Shown here: positions 17,895-26,288 of the stretch, one piece after another
How the letters are laid out: every line of letters begins with the position of its first letter
Position numbering within the stretch: the first letter of the stretch is position 1
DNA from: Magnetococcales bacterium
GTDB lineage: Bacteria > Pseudomonadota > Magnetococcia > Magnetococcales > DC0425bin3
Assembly: GCA_015229045.1 (NCBI GenBank)
Contig: JADGCJ010000006.1
Location: 12,293 to 76,292, forward strand
DNA: 64,000 bases
Direction: 5' to 3'
Position numbers and translations under genes: made by a program
The notes under the pieces: generated by a model
What the model saw: the letters and a program-made list of their open reading frames with translations, nothing else
Database searches by the model: none
What the model was told of the DNA's origin: nothing

Positions 17895-19046
17895 TCAGTT
17901 CAGGTACTGACGCAGATCCCGCAGCTGCCGATCGTTGGGGTAGCGACGCAGCAGCTCCTTCAGGCGCTCTTGCGCCTGGACGTTCTGGTTGGTTTTCATC
18001 TCCACGATGACCATGTTCTTGGCGGCATCCAGGTCGTTTTTCCTGACCTTCAAAACCTCCTCAAGAAGGCTGCCGGCCTGGGCGTACTTGCCCTCCCGCA
18101 TGTAGACATAGGCCTGCATTTTCATGACGAAGGGATTGTTTTCTCCCTTCATGCCGGCCAGACTGTTCAAGCCGGCGTCCACATCTGCGGTATCCCCGGC
18201 GGCCAGGGCTCTCTTCATCTTGAAAACCGCATGGGCCGTTGCCACAGTTTTCTTTTTGATCTCTCCGGCGACAGCGCTCTCCTGGTTCCCATCGGCTCCG
18301 GGTGCATCCTTGGAGGCACCCTTCTGATTTTTTCCCTCTTGGCTGACGATCTTTTTCTCGGCAGATTCGCCGCGACGTTCGGATGCCCGTTTCTCGGTTG
18401 TGGCGGGAGTGGCTTCGGCCAGGGAGAGAGCTTTCTCTTTGGCTTCCGCTGGCTGTGGGGCCGTTTTCGCGGCAGGCAGCGTTCTGGTGTCAGGTTGTTC
18501 CCCGCTGATTCCGCCCAGGATTTGTTCCAGGCGGGCCGCGTCGGCCTCCGACACGCCACCTTTGGCTTGTATTTTGCCCGGGGGCGAACCCGGCACGGCG
18601 CTTGCCGCGACCGCAGCGGATTCACTCCTGACCGTTCTCATGGTGTCGGCGACACCCGAAGAGGGAGGCACGGAAGCGGACGGCGAGGAAGAGACCGCAG
18701 TCGCGGGCGCCGATGGCAGAGAGTCCGCTATGGCCGTTGCGACTGGCGAAAGGGGAATGGGTGCGGAAGGCGCCTCCCTGGTCACGCTCCTGGCCGCCAT
18801 CAGGGAACTCTTTTGCCCTTCTCCACCACCCTCTGCGATATCCACCTTTCCCTGTTGCGTATACCAGTACCCGGCACCCAGACCGAGGACGATCACGGGA
18901 ATGGCACCCAGGGTGACTTTGACAGCGACCGGCAATTCACCTTCACGTTCGTCCAGGGCCTGGCCAACCGGCACTCCTCTGCCCAGACCACCCGCTGTTG
19001 CGTCCGCCTTTTTCAACTTGCGCAAAGCCCGGTACATGACACTCAT
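17895..19046 (-). CDS. MshN-like membrane-anchored TPR protein
   Basis: A 383-aa protein. A short cytoplasmic segment starting MSVMYRALRKLKKAD is followed by one membrane span (about 43-62, VTLGAIPVIVLGLGAGYWYT), a long low-complexity Ala/Ser/Pro/Lys/Glu region (about 75-265) and C-terminal tetratricopeptide-like helices (about 265-383, with KYAQAGSLLEEVLKVRKNDLDAAKNMV and RLKELLRRYPNDRQLRDLRQ as separate parts). The layout is that of MSHA biogenesis protein MshN. It overlaps the end of the secretin gene by 4 nt, so the two are coupled. Expected to sit in the inner membrane with its TPRs in the periplasm, probably a scaffold for pilus assembly. Confidence 0.8.
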   Translation of the reverse strand: MSVMYRALRKLKKADATAGGLGRGVPVGQALDEREGELPVAVKVTLGAIPVIVLGLGAGYWYTQQGKVDIAEGGGEGQKSSLMAARSVTREAPSAPIPLSPVATAIADSLPSAPATAVSSSPSASVPPSSGVADTMRTVRSESAAVAASAVPGSPPGKIQAKGGVSEADAARLEQILGGISGEQPDTRTLPAAKTAPQPAEAKEKALSLAEATPATTEKRASERRGESAEKKIVSQEGKNQKGASKDAPGADGNQESAVAGEIKKKTVATAHAVFKMKRALAAGDTADVDAGLNSLAGMKGENNPFVMKMQAYVYMREGKYAQAGSLLEEVLKVRKNDLDAAKNMVIVEMKTNQNVQAQERLKELLRRYPNDRQLRDLRQYLN

Positions 19047-20752
19047 AGGACGTTCACCCGCAGCATGATGACCAATTCACTGACGACATCGCTCTCTCCG
19101 TTGGAGGTGAACAACCTGCCAAGCAGGGGGATCTCCGAGAGGAGGGGCACACCCGTCCGGACGGAGGAGCGCGACTTGTTGATCAACCCTCCCAGAATCA
19201 CGGTGTCGTCGTTATCGATTTGCAGGGTGGTGCTCATCTCCTTCAAATCCACCTTGGGCAGGGTGATCCGCGTATCCGCTGCCGCAACCTCATTGCTCAG
19301 ATCCACGTCGCTCTTGACCGGATGGATGGACAAGGTGATCTTTCCCTGGGCATTGATGAAGGGGACGATACCCACGACCAGCCCCTGAAAGACGGAGTCC
19401 GGCTGTATATCGACGGTCGCAGGTGTGGTCACCTGACCGTTCGTCACGACTGCCGGTGTTGTCTTGGTCTGTTTGACGAACGCCTGGGACTGGCCCACGC
19501 TGATCATGGAGGGTTGTCCATGCCGGGCGCGGATGGACGGGTTGGAGATGGTCTGGACATCCCCGTACTGTTTGAGCATGCTGAGGGCTGCTATCAGGGA
19601 GGTCTTGCCCACGTTTCTGCCAATGGTCAGGGCCATGCCCGAGGCCCCGGCAACCGCAGCCGATGCGCTGGTCGTGAGACCACTCATGGGGGACAACGAG
19701 ACCTGTTGGTTGGGAGACTGTCCCGTCAAGGAGGGAGAAATGGTCTGGTTGAATCCCTGATTGATGAGAATGCCATTGCGCAAGGCGGCCCAATCGACAC
19801 CTGTCTGGCTTTGGTCGTTCAGGCGCACCTCCATGATGCGTGCCTCGATCAGAATCTGCCGACCGACGATCTCTTTGAAGTCCTCCAGCAGCTTGGCTGA
19901 CCGCCGCACGGCCGAGGGTTTGGCCTTGACGTGAAGGAGACCCGACATCCGGTTCAGGTTGAAGGTGCCATCCTCTCCGATCGTTGATTTCAGGATGTTT
20001 TCGAGCTGCACATAGGGGTTGGTCTCTCCGGAATTGCCGGTCATGGCAAAGCTTCCGGTGATCCCTTTACCCGTCGTCGACCCGCCGCCGGCGCTTCCCA
20101 TGACATCACCGCCGGCGCTGAAGGTCGACTTGGCATTGGTTTCGAGAAAATCCACGTTGAAGGTGGCTTCCTGTTGGGGGTCTATCCGCAGGACATTATC
20201 CTCGATGCGGCCGTAGAGATCTGCCAGGTCGAGAACCTCCTTGAAAACAGTCGACGCCTCGACGTTGTGGAAACTCACGCTGATGACCGGCGGATCCTTG
20301 ACCACTTCGGGATTGATCAGCAGGTTCATGTTGGTCATCTTGGCCAGGGCCTGGAAAATATGACGAATATCCTCCTTGTCCATCTCCAGGGAGACCATGA
20401 TGTCGTCGAGAGGATTATACTCAGGCAACACGGGTTGAGGTTCAGGCGCCATGGAGACCTTTTTTTGCAGGTCGCGCCGCACCTCCTGTTGACGATTGGC
20501 CAGAGACTCCGATTCTTTCAGCAGGGTCTCGTGTGTTCCCCGGGCTGGCGCTCCGGAATAGAGGTGCCGCAAGTCGCGAAACAGCTCCATCTGACCTGAC
20601 CGGAGCCCCTGATCCTTGGTTGCCAGCGCCTCATGGCTTGCTTGCAAAGGCGAGGTGGCATCCTGTTTGGTGTCCGGCACGGGCATGTTCTGGCATCCGA
20701 CAACGAGCATGGAACACGCAAACATGCCACTAATGACCCGCAAGTTTTTCAT
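19043..20752 (-). CDS. Outer-membrane secretin, MshL/PilQ family lipoprotein
   Basis: A 569-aa secretin forming the outer-membrane pore of an MSHA-type pilus. A lipoprotein signal ends in the lipobox LVVGC (Cys20). An STN-like/N0 domain is seen at about 115-190 (DKEDIRHIFQALAKMTNMNL), then a Gly/Ser/Thr-rich spacer, then the secretin core from about 280, with VILGGLINKSR and the C-terminal signature GVPLLSEIPLLGRLF. It is the first gene of a minus-strand unit with mshN-, mshM-, mshE- and mshG-like genes; at its end it overlaps the next gene by 4 nt. Confidence 0.92.
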   Translation of the reverse strand: MKNLRVISGMFACSMLVVGCQNMPVPDTKQDATSPLQASHEALATKDQGLRSGQMELFRDLRHLYSGAPARGTHETLLKESESLANRQQEVRRDLQKKVSMAPEPQPVLPEYNPLDDIMVSLEMDKEDIRHIFQALAKMTNMNLLINPEVVKDPPVISVSFHNVEASTVFKEVLDLADLYGRIEDNVLRIDPQQEATFNVDFLETNAKSTFSAGGDVMGSAGGGSTTGKGITGSFAMTGNSGETNPYVQLENILKSTIGEDGTFNLNRMSGLLHVKAKPSAVRRSAKLLEDFKEIVGRQILIEARIMEVRLNDQSQTGVDWAALRNGILINQGFNQTISPSLTGQSPNQQVSLSPMSGLTTSASAAVAGASGMALTIGRNVGKTSLIAALSMLKQYGDVQTISNPSIRARHGQPSMISVGQSQAFVKQTKTTPAVVTNGQVTTPATVDIQPDSVFQGLVVGIVPFINAQGKITLSIHPVKSDVDLSNEVAAADTRITLPKVDLKEMSTTLQIDNDDTVILGGLINKSRSSVRTGVPLLSEIPLLGRLFTSNGESDVVSELVIMLRVNVL

Positions 20753-21311
20753 AACCGGATTTCTCCCACTCTGGTCCCATATTCCAGGCCGGAAAGGACG
20801 AATTTTCTCAAAGAATCAACAAGATTTAGAAAGTCTGGACTCGAAGACAGCCGCACAGCCAGCGCCCGTGAGTCACGAAGTCGTCCTGGATTCATACCAA
20901 CCAATCTCCCCATTCTACCCCAATTTTCCAACGAATAAAAATTATTTACCAAAAAAACCTCACTTCCTCTTCCATCTCGGCGGTGTTAAAGTCCCCCGGC
21001 TGTTGGATCTTTCCGCGCCTGTGTCACTCCCGATCCTGGCTGCGGCGATCACGCAGTGATCCGCGTGACCGGGAAGGAGAAGGGAGGCTCCTTTCACCTG
21101 TGAAGACTGTGACGCTTTGACGGGGGCTCCTTGGCCAGAAGGGTTGCTCTTCTGCGTCCTGGGTGCTCCCTCTTCGGTAGTTCGTTCTAGCAACATTTGT
21201 TCCATGATGATCAGGTCATCGTTCGGCTTCCGGTGGCGTCTCGATTTTCTCTGGTTGCGTTCTCTGTTCCGTCTCTCATGTGTGCAACAGGCCAGGTCTC
21301 CCCTTGCGACC
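20753..21311. other. Divergent intergenic region between the pilus operon and rfbB
   Basis: 558 bp separate the secretin start (minus) from the rfbB start (plus), so promoters for both should lie here. I see no convincing -35/-10 pair, no repeat of the families described above and no hairpin with a T-run. Frames on both strands exist, but none has a ribosome binding site together with a protein-like sequence. Confidence 0.5.
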
Positions 21312-22340
21312 ATGAACCTCTCTCCCTTTTCCTTTCAGCCGTCGGTCATGCTCGTAACCGGCGGGGCCGGGTTCATCGGTGCCGGTTTCATTCACTACAT
21401 CCAGGCGCGGGATGCGTCCGTTCGCATCATCAATCTTGACTTGCTGACCTACGCAGGGTCGTTGGACAATCTGGCCGGTCTTCCTCGTCCCGACCGGCAC
21501 GTCTTTGTCGAGGGGGATATAGCCGATCGTCCCCTCGTGGAGCAGCTCTTGCGCGACTACGCCGTGGACACCGTGGTCCATTTCGCCGCCGAGAGCCACG
21601 TCGACCGCTCGATCTCGGGGCCGGGCGCCTTCGTCCACACCAATCTGGTGGGAACCTGGACCCTCCTGGAAACCTCCCGCCTTTGTTGGGCCGAAAGAGG
21701 CATGGTCGCTCAAGACCAGGTCCGTTTCCATCATGTGTCGACCGACGAGGTTTACGGCTCCTTGAAGACCGGCGAGGCTCCCTTTCGCGAAACAACGCCC
21801 TACCGTCCCAACTCTCCCTACTCGGCATGCAAAGCCGGGGCCGACCATCTCGTCCGGGCCTATTTTCACACCTATGGCCTGCCCACCACGCAGAGCAATT
21901 GTTCCAACAACTACGGCCCGCGTCAACACCCCGAGAAGCTGCTGCCGACCGTGATCCGGGCCTGTCTGCGGGGAGAGGCGATCCCGGTCTATGGTGTCGG
22001 CGGCAACGTTCGGGACTGGCTGCATGTCGATGACCATTGTCGGGCCATCGACACCATACTGAGGAGGGCACTCCCGGGGAGCGTCTACAATATCGGTGCC
22101 AACAATGAGTGGAACAACCTGGACCTGGTGAAAAAGGTTTGCTCGATCATGGACCGCGTCGCACCGACGGGCGCACCCCATGCCCGTCTGATCACCTTCA
22201 TCACCGACCGTCCGGGTCATGATTGGCGCTACGCGCTCGATGCCAGTCAGATTGGCAGCGATCTGGGCTGGTATCCCCGGATCGATTTTGACCAGGGTCT
22301 GGAAGAGAGCATCCTCTGGTACTGTCGGCAAAAGGCTTGA
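21312..22340 (+). CDS. rfbB: dTDP-glucose 4,6-dehydratase
   Basis: An extended short-chain dehydrogenase of 342 aa that converts dTDP-glucose to dTDP-4-keto-6-deoxyglucose, the entry step to rhamnose and other deoxysugars of LPS or capsule. Visible: the NAD-binding GGAGFIG near the N-terminus, HFAAESHVDRS, the catalytic HVSTDEVYG, the YxxxK pair in SPYSACKAGADH, and NNYGPRQHPEKL, all diagnostic of RfbB. The ATG at 21312 gives the normal N-terminus; an in-frame ATG at 21348 is also possible and the upstream extension looks non-coding. The rest of the rhamnose pathway (rfbA, C, D) is not in the window. waaA follows after 44 bp. Confidence 0.95.
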   Translation: MNLSPFSFQPSVMLVTGGAGFIGAGFIHYIQARDASVRIINLDLLTYAGSLDNLAGLPRPDRHVFVEGDIADRPLVEQLLRDYAVDTVVHFAAESHVDRSISGPGAFVHTNLVGTWTLLETSRLCWAERGMVAQDQVRFHHVSTDEVYGSLKTGEAPFRETTPYRPNSPYSACKAGADHLVRAYFHTYGLPTTQSNCSNNYGPRQHPEKLLPTVIRACLRGEAIPVYGVGGNVRDWLHVDDHCRAIDTILRRALPGSVYNIGANNEWNNLDLVKKVCSIMDRVAPTGAPHARLITFITDRPGHDWRYALDASQIGSDLGWYPRIDFDQGLEESILWYCRQKA

Positions 22341-22384
22341 TACAACGCTGTTTATTGAGTTGACACTATCAGGCGGGGGGCAGT

Positions 22385-23767
22385 GTGCAGATTCCGGACA
22401 AGTTGCTGTATGGCCTCTACACCGGCCTCATCTCCCTGGCTGGTCTTGGTTGTCTGCCTCTCTGGACCGTGCGGACACGAACCCTGACCAAATACCGGGG
22501 AACCCTGCGCCAACGTTTTGGACACCTTCCGGAGGCCATGCGCCAGGATCTGGCCGACCACCCCTGTTTCTGGGTGCATGCCGTCTCTGTGGGTGAGGCG
22601 CTTGCCGCACAGGGCCTGGTCGAGGGGTTGCGCCGTACTTTTCCCCATTTGCGCCTCATTGTCTCCACCGTGACAAAAACCGGCCAGCAGGTGGTGCGCG
22701 AACGTTTTACCCACGTTGATCATCTCATCTATCTTCCCCTGGATCTCCCCTGGATCGTCCGGCGTGTTGTTCGTCACATGCGTCCGCGCTTTGTCATCGT
22801 CATGGAAACAGAATTGTGGCCGAACCTGTTTCACACCTTGGAACGGGCCTCCATTCCCCTCATCGTGGTCAATGGTCGTCTCTCTCCCCAATCTTTTGCG
22901 CGTTACCGGCGTGTACGTTGGGCCATGGGGCGTTTTTTGCGGCCGGTCCACCTTTTTTGCATGCAATCGTCTGGCGATGCCGATCGTTTGCAACAGATTC
23001 ACCCCCGGACATGGCGATCTCCCGAGGAGCTGGTCCGTCAGGATCGATCCAGGCCGGATCCGCTGTTGGCACAACGCATTCTCGTCACCGGGAATCTTAA
23101 ATATGATCAGGCCTTGCGTTTGCCGGAACCGGCGGCCATGGCTGCCTTGACGCAACGCATCGGGCAGACACAGGCGGTGCCTGTCTGGCTGGCGGCCAGT
23201 ACCCATCCGGGCGAAGAGGGCATCATTTTGGATGTTTTTGTCAGATTGAGGCAGAAAATCGACGATGTGCGCCTGATTCTCGTTCCCCGCCACCCCGACA
23301 GAAGTGCCGAGGTCAGGGCACTGGCTGCGCGATGCGGCATCCCTTGTCGCCTGTTCAGTCACATGCAGGGCAATTGGAGCGAACCGTTGCTCCTGGTGGA
23401 CGAAATAGGCTGGCTGACGCGTCTGTATGGCCTGGCCCGGATTGTTTTTGTCGGTGGCAGTCTCATTCCTCATGGGGGACAAAATTTTTTGGAACCGGCT
23501 GCCTGGGGTATTCCGCCCATTTTTGGCCCGCATGTGTTCAATTTTCGGGATGCTGCCCGGCAGATTCTGGAGGCACAGGCTGCTTTTCAGGTCACGGATG
23601 CGACCTCACTCGAACAAATTTCCCTGGAGCTGTTGCAAAATCCACGTAAGCGTCAGGAAACCGGCCAGCGTGCCAAAAATTATGTCATGACCCAGACGGG
23701 TGCCCTGGATCGTACCCTGCAAGCCATCGTCGCCACTCTTTCCCGGCAAAACCATGGCCTGGTTTGA
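22385..23767 (+). CDS. waaA: 3-deoxy-D-manno-octulosonic acid (Kdo) transferase
   Basis: A 460-aa GT30-family enzyme at the inner membrane that attaches Kdo to lipid IVA using CMP-Kdo, a required step of LPS core synthesis. Family features: an N-terminal hydrophobic anchor (residues 5-27), WVHAVSVGE, an acidic VMETELWPN and GGSLIPHGGQN near the C-terminus. The length is slightly above the usual 420-430 aa. Translation starts with GTG, preceded by a G-rich aggcggggg. It overlaps lpxK by 14 bp, and the pair forms a lipid A/Kdo block common in Gram-negative bacteria. Confidence 0.95.
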   Translation: MQIPDKLLYGLYTGLISLAGLGCLPLWTVRTRTLTKYRGTLRQRFGHLPEAMRQDLADHPCFWVHAVSVGEALAAQGLVEGLRRTFPHLRLIVSTVTKTGQQVVRERFTHVDHLIYLPLDLPWIVRRVVRHMRPRFVIVMETELWPNLFHTLERASIPLIVVNGRLSPQSFARYRRVRWAMGRFLRPVHLFCMQSSGDADRLQQIHPRTWRSPEELVRQDRSRPDPLLAQRILVTGNLKYDQALRLPEPAAMAALTQRIGQTQAVPVWLAASTHPGEEGIILDVFVRLRQKIDDVRLILVPRHPDRSAEVRALAARCGIPCRLFSHMQGNWSEPLLLVDEIGWLTRLYGLARIVFVGGSLIPHGGQNFLEPAAWGIPPIFGPHVFNFRDAARQILEAQAAFQVTDATSLEQISLELLQNPRKRQETGQRAKNYVMTQTGALDRTLQAIVATLSRQNHGLV

Positions 23768-24911
23768 TGACCTGGTCTCTCTCCTGGATGGCAGTCGTCG
23801 ATCCATGACGCGGCGGGAGTGGCTGCTGCTGCATCTTTTGCGACCTTGGGGCTGGTCGTATGGGTCCGTGCAAGCCTTGCGTGCGCACGCTTACGCCCGT
23901 CGATGGCTCGACGCTTTTCGGGCGCCGGTGCCGGTGATCAGTGTCGGCAACCTCACCAGCGGTGGTACCGGCAAGACCCCCATGGTTCTGTGGCTTGCCA
24001 GAGAGATTCTCGCCATGGGGTATTGCCCGGTCATTGTCAGCCGGGGGTATGGTCAGCGTTCCCGCGCGCCTGTCACCGTGGTCGCCGATCCTGATGGAGT
24101 GCGCACCTTGCCGCCCCTGGCCGCCGATGAGGCCTCTCTCCTGGCGCGACGCCTGCCCGGAACGGTTGTTCTCACGGGTCCGGAGCGGCGTCTTCTCATG
24201 CAATTCGCCCTCCGGAACTACCCCTGTGATGTCATCCTCATGGACGATGGTTTCCAGCATCTCCAGGTGGTGCGGGATCTCGATCTGGTTCTTTTGGATG
24301 CTGCGCGCCCCTGGGGCAACGGACACCCCCTGCCGGCGGGCATTCTGCGGGAGTTTCCCGAGGCCTTGCGGCGTTGTGATGGATTGATCCTTACCCGTGC
24401 GGATTGTGCGCAGGCACCGGAGCGGTTGCAACAAGAGCTGGCGACCCTCTTTCCTGACAAACCCAGCGCCCTGGCTCACCACAAACCCGGACGATGGACT
24501 CTTGCCGGCACGGAGAGAGCGTTTCCCCTGGAAGAGTTGCGTCCCCTGCTGCTGCAACCTTTTTGTGGTCTCGCCAGACCCGACACCTTCCGCCTGACCC
24601 TCGACCGCCTGGGCATGACGACCCTGCCCCTGAAATCATTCTCAGATCATCATCTTTTTCGGGCCGGGGAGCTGGCGCATCTGGTTCGCAGCGCTGTCCG
24701 GGAGGGTGCCCAAGCCCTGGTGTGTACCGAAAAGGATGCCGTCAAGATCGATCCGGCCTGGACGACTCCACTGCCGCTGTATTTTTTGGCGATGGAGATT
24801 GACTTTCCCGCCGATCCTCTCTGGTTGCGGGAGCGGGTGCGGGGGTTGCTCTGTGGCGAAGAGCGGCCAGTGGGCGCCGATCAGGGGTTGGCAGCCGACT
24901 TGCCGGCGTGA
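23754..24911 (+). CDS. lpxK: Tetraacyldisaccharide 4'-kinase
   Basis: A 385-aa membrane-associated P-loop kinase that phosphorylates the 4' position of the lipid A precursor disaccharide to form lipid IVA. The family signature NLTSGGTGKTP (modified Walker A) is at about residues 66-76, followed by VSRGYGQRS and the MDDGFQH motif, all characteristic of LpxK. It starts with the ATG at 23754 inside the end of waaA (14-bp overlap), consistent with coupling. Its 3' end overlaps the convergent DUF3124 gene by 31 bp. Confidence 0.95.
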   Translation: MAWFDDLVSLLDGSRRSMTRREWLLLHLLRPWGWSYGSVQALRAHAYARRWLDAFRAPVPVISVGNLTSGGTGKTPMVLWLAREILAMGYCPVIVSRGYGQRSRAPVTVVADPDGVRTLPPLAADEASLLARRLPGTVVLTGPERRLLMQFALRNYPCDVILMDDGFQHLQVVRDLDLVLLDAARPWGNGHPLPAGILREFPEALRRCDGLILTRADCAQAPERLQQELATLFPDKPSALAHHKPGRWTLAGTERAFPLEELRPLLLQPFCGLARPDTFRLTLDRLGMTTLPLKSFSDHHLFRAGELAHLVRSAVREGAQALVCTEKDAVKIDPAWTTPLPLYFLAMEIDFPADPLWLRERVRGLLCGEERPVGADQGLAADLPA

Positions 24912-25411
24912 ACGACCTGTCCCCGGCTGATGAAGGATTGTCCCTTCGTTCCCCAGTGATAGACATGCACCGTCTCCAGGATGGGTTGGTTGATCGGCTG
25001 GGCGGCCCGCCACTCCACGATGAAATTGGCACCCGTCCCACCCTGGTCGTCCAGGTTTTCCACAAAAAAGTCCATCGAGGCGAGGCGTGGCAGGGGCAAC
25101 GGCGTCTTGATGTATTCGCGGAGCAGACGACCGACCGTGTCGTAATACCGCACCGAGGTGATGGTCAGGGAGTGGTTCAGATCGACGTTGCGCACGCTCA
25201 GCATGGAGGAGAGCAGGACCTTTTCCGGCTCACCTTTTCGATCCACGTTGCCGTGCGACACCGAAGAGTAGACCGGCACATAGACCGTCTGTCCCGCGGA
25301 GAGAGGGGGTTGTTCCAACGCTCCGGCCGACGGGGAGAAAACGAGCAGCGCACAAGCCAGCATCCATCGGGAAAGGAGGGAAAGAGAGGACGATCCGTTC
25401 AAACCAGTCAT
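24881..25411 (-). CDS. DUF3124-family exported protein
   Basis: A 176-aa protein with a signal peptide (about residues 1-32, ending near SAGALEQ). The mature part contains QTVYVPVYSSVSHGN and SMLSVRNVDLNHSLTI, YYDTVGRLLREY and a closing FIVEWRA segment, which match the DUF3124 family of small periplasmic or lipoprotein-like beta proteins with no assigned function. The ATG has AAGGTG five bases upstream. It runs convergently into lpxK with a 31-bp overlap. No functional inference can be drawn beyond export. Confidence 0.8.
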   Translation of the reverse strand: MTGLNGSSSLSLLSRWMLACALLVFSPSAGALEQPPLSAGQTVYVPVYSSVSHGNVDRKGEPEKVLLSSMLSVRNVDLNHSLTITSVRYYDTVGRLLREYIKTPLPLPRLASMDFFVENLDDQGGTGANFIVEWRAAQPINQPILETVHVYHWGTKGQSFISRGQVVHAGKSAANP

Positions 25412-25605
25412 AGGTCACCTTGAGGCTCAGGCCATGGAAGAGACTGTGAAGAGACCGGGAAGGTTGCCAGAGATGGAAAAAAGGTGTCAAGAACAATCCT
25501 TGTCAATCCACTTCCGAGTTGGAGGGTTGCCAGCCTGTTTGATGGGCCATGCGGGCCAGCATGCGGGGGCTGAGTTGCCTTCATTGGCCTGCTGCGCGAT
25601 CAACC

Positions 25606-25654
25606 TTGCCAAGGAAACTCCGTATAATGGCAGTTCTTGTCATTTCATGCCATT
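25606..25654 (+). promoter_or_regulatory. Probable parDE promoter/operator
   Basis: A perfect TATAAT -10 box lies at 25623-25628, although no good -35 is found at normal spacing. It overlaps an inverted repeat, AATGGCA (25626-25632) with TGCCATT (25648-25654), 15 nt between arms. Such an operator over the -10 fits autorepression by ParD-type antitoxins. A ribosome binding site gaggagggg follows just before the ATG at 25700. Confidence 0.45.
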
Positions 25655-25699
25655 TGCAGCAACATGTTCGCCATAATCAGCCAATGAGGAGGGGCATCA

Positions 25700-25960
25700 A
25701 TGCAAAGCATGAACATCTCCCTGCCTGAATCTTTGAAGCGGTTCGTGGATGGGCAAGTTGCTCAGGGGCATTACAGCAGTATCAGCGAGTATGTACGGGA
25801 GTTGATTCGTGCTGACGAAAAGCGCAAAGCCGAAAATGAGCTTGAGGCCCAGTTGTTGGAGGGGATCAACAGCCATGAGAGCGAATATGACGTGGCGGAG
25901 TGGAATGCCCTGCGCAAAGAGGCACTTGCCCTTCTGGAATCCAGAAGGGCAAGGCGTTGA
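25700..25960 (+). CDS. parD: ParD-family antitoxin (ribbon-helix-helix)
   Basis: An 86-aa antitoxin that binds DNA through an N-terminal ribbon-helix-helix and neutralises ParE with its C-terminal tail. MNISLPESLKRFVDGQV followed by YSSISEYVRELIR is the classic ParD pattern (about residues 3-35). The C-terminal half is charged and probably disordered until bound. Strong ribosome binding site gaggagggg. Its stop shares one base with the start of the toxin (TGATG), as in most parDE operons. Base composition is lower in GC than its neighbours, consistent with acquisition. Confidence 0.92.
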   Translation: MQSMNISLPESLKRFVDGQVAQGHYSSISEYVRELIRADEKRKAENELEAQLLEGINSHESEYDVAEWNALRKEALALLESRRARR

Positions 25961-26271
25961 TGGCAAAAACCTATCAACGTGCACGTGCAAAGCGTGACAT
26001 TGTCGAACACTTTGTCTACCTGGCCGATAACGCCGGTCTTGATGTTGCCGAGCATTTTCTGACAAACCTGAGAGCAAGTCTCGACGAACTGGCTTCAAAT
26101 TCCAAGATTGGTTCCTTGTTGGCACTGCCGAATCCAAAATTTGTGGGTATGCGAAAATGGCCTGTCAAGGGTTTTAGCAATATCCTGATTTTCTATATGC
26201 CGCGCTGTGATGGCGTGTCAGTTGTGCGTGTTCTTCATGCGGCTCGGGATTGGTGGGATCTGGTTGGGTAA
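25960..26271 (+). CDS. parE: ParE-family toxin (RelE/ParE superfamily)
   Basis: A 103-aa toxin of the RelE/ParE fold; characterised ParE proteins poison DNA gyrase. Features: an N-terminal RARAKRDIVEHFVYLAD helix pair (about 7-23), LRASLDELASNSKIG, MRKWPVKGFSNILIFY and VRVLHAARDWWDL at the C-terminus, the latter two being the usual strands of the family. Start chosen at the ATG overlapping the ParD stop. Full length, no sign of inactivation. The pair sits between envelope genes and recJ in an otherwise housekeeping region. Confidence 0.92.
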   Translation: MAKTYQRARAKRDIVEHFVYLADNAGLDVAEHFLTNLRASLDELASNSKIGSLLALPNPKFVGMRKWPVKGFSNILIFYMPRCDGVSVVRVLHAARDWWDLVG

Positions 26272-26288
26272 GGACGCTAAGAGAGCTG

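Noticed and set aside
20960..21313. 117-codon minus-strand frame between the secretin gene and rfbB
   Set aside because: No ribosome binding site, Arg/Ser-rich low-complexity translation and no recognisable motif.
25700..26271. Small genes as a new toxin type
   Set aside because: Both proteins match ParD and ParE well over their full length.
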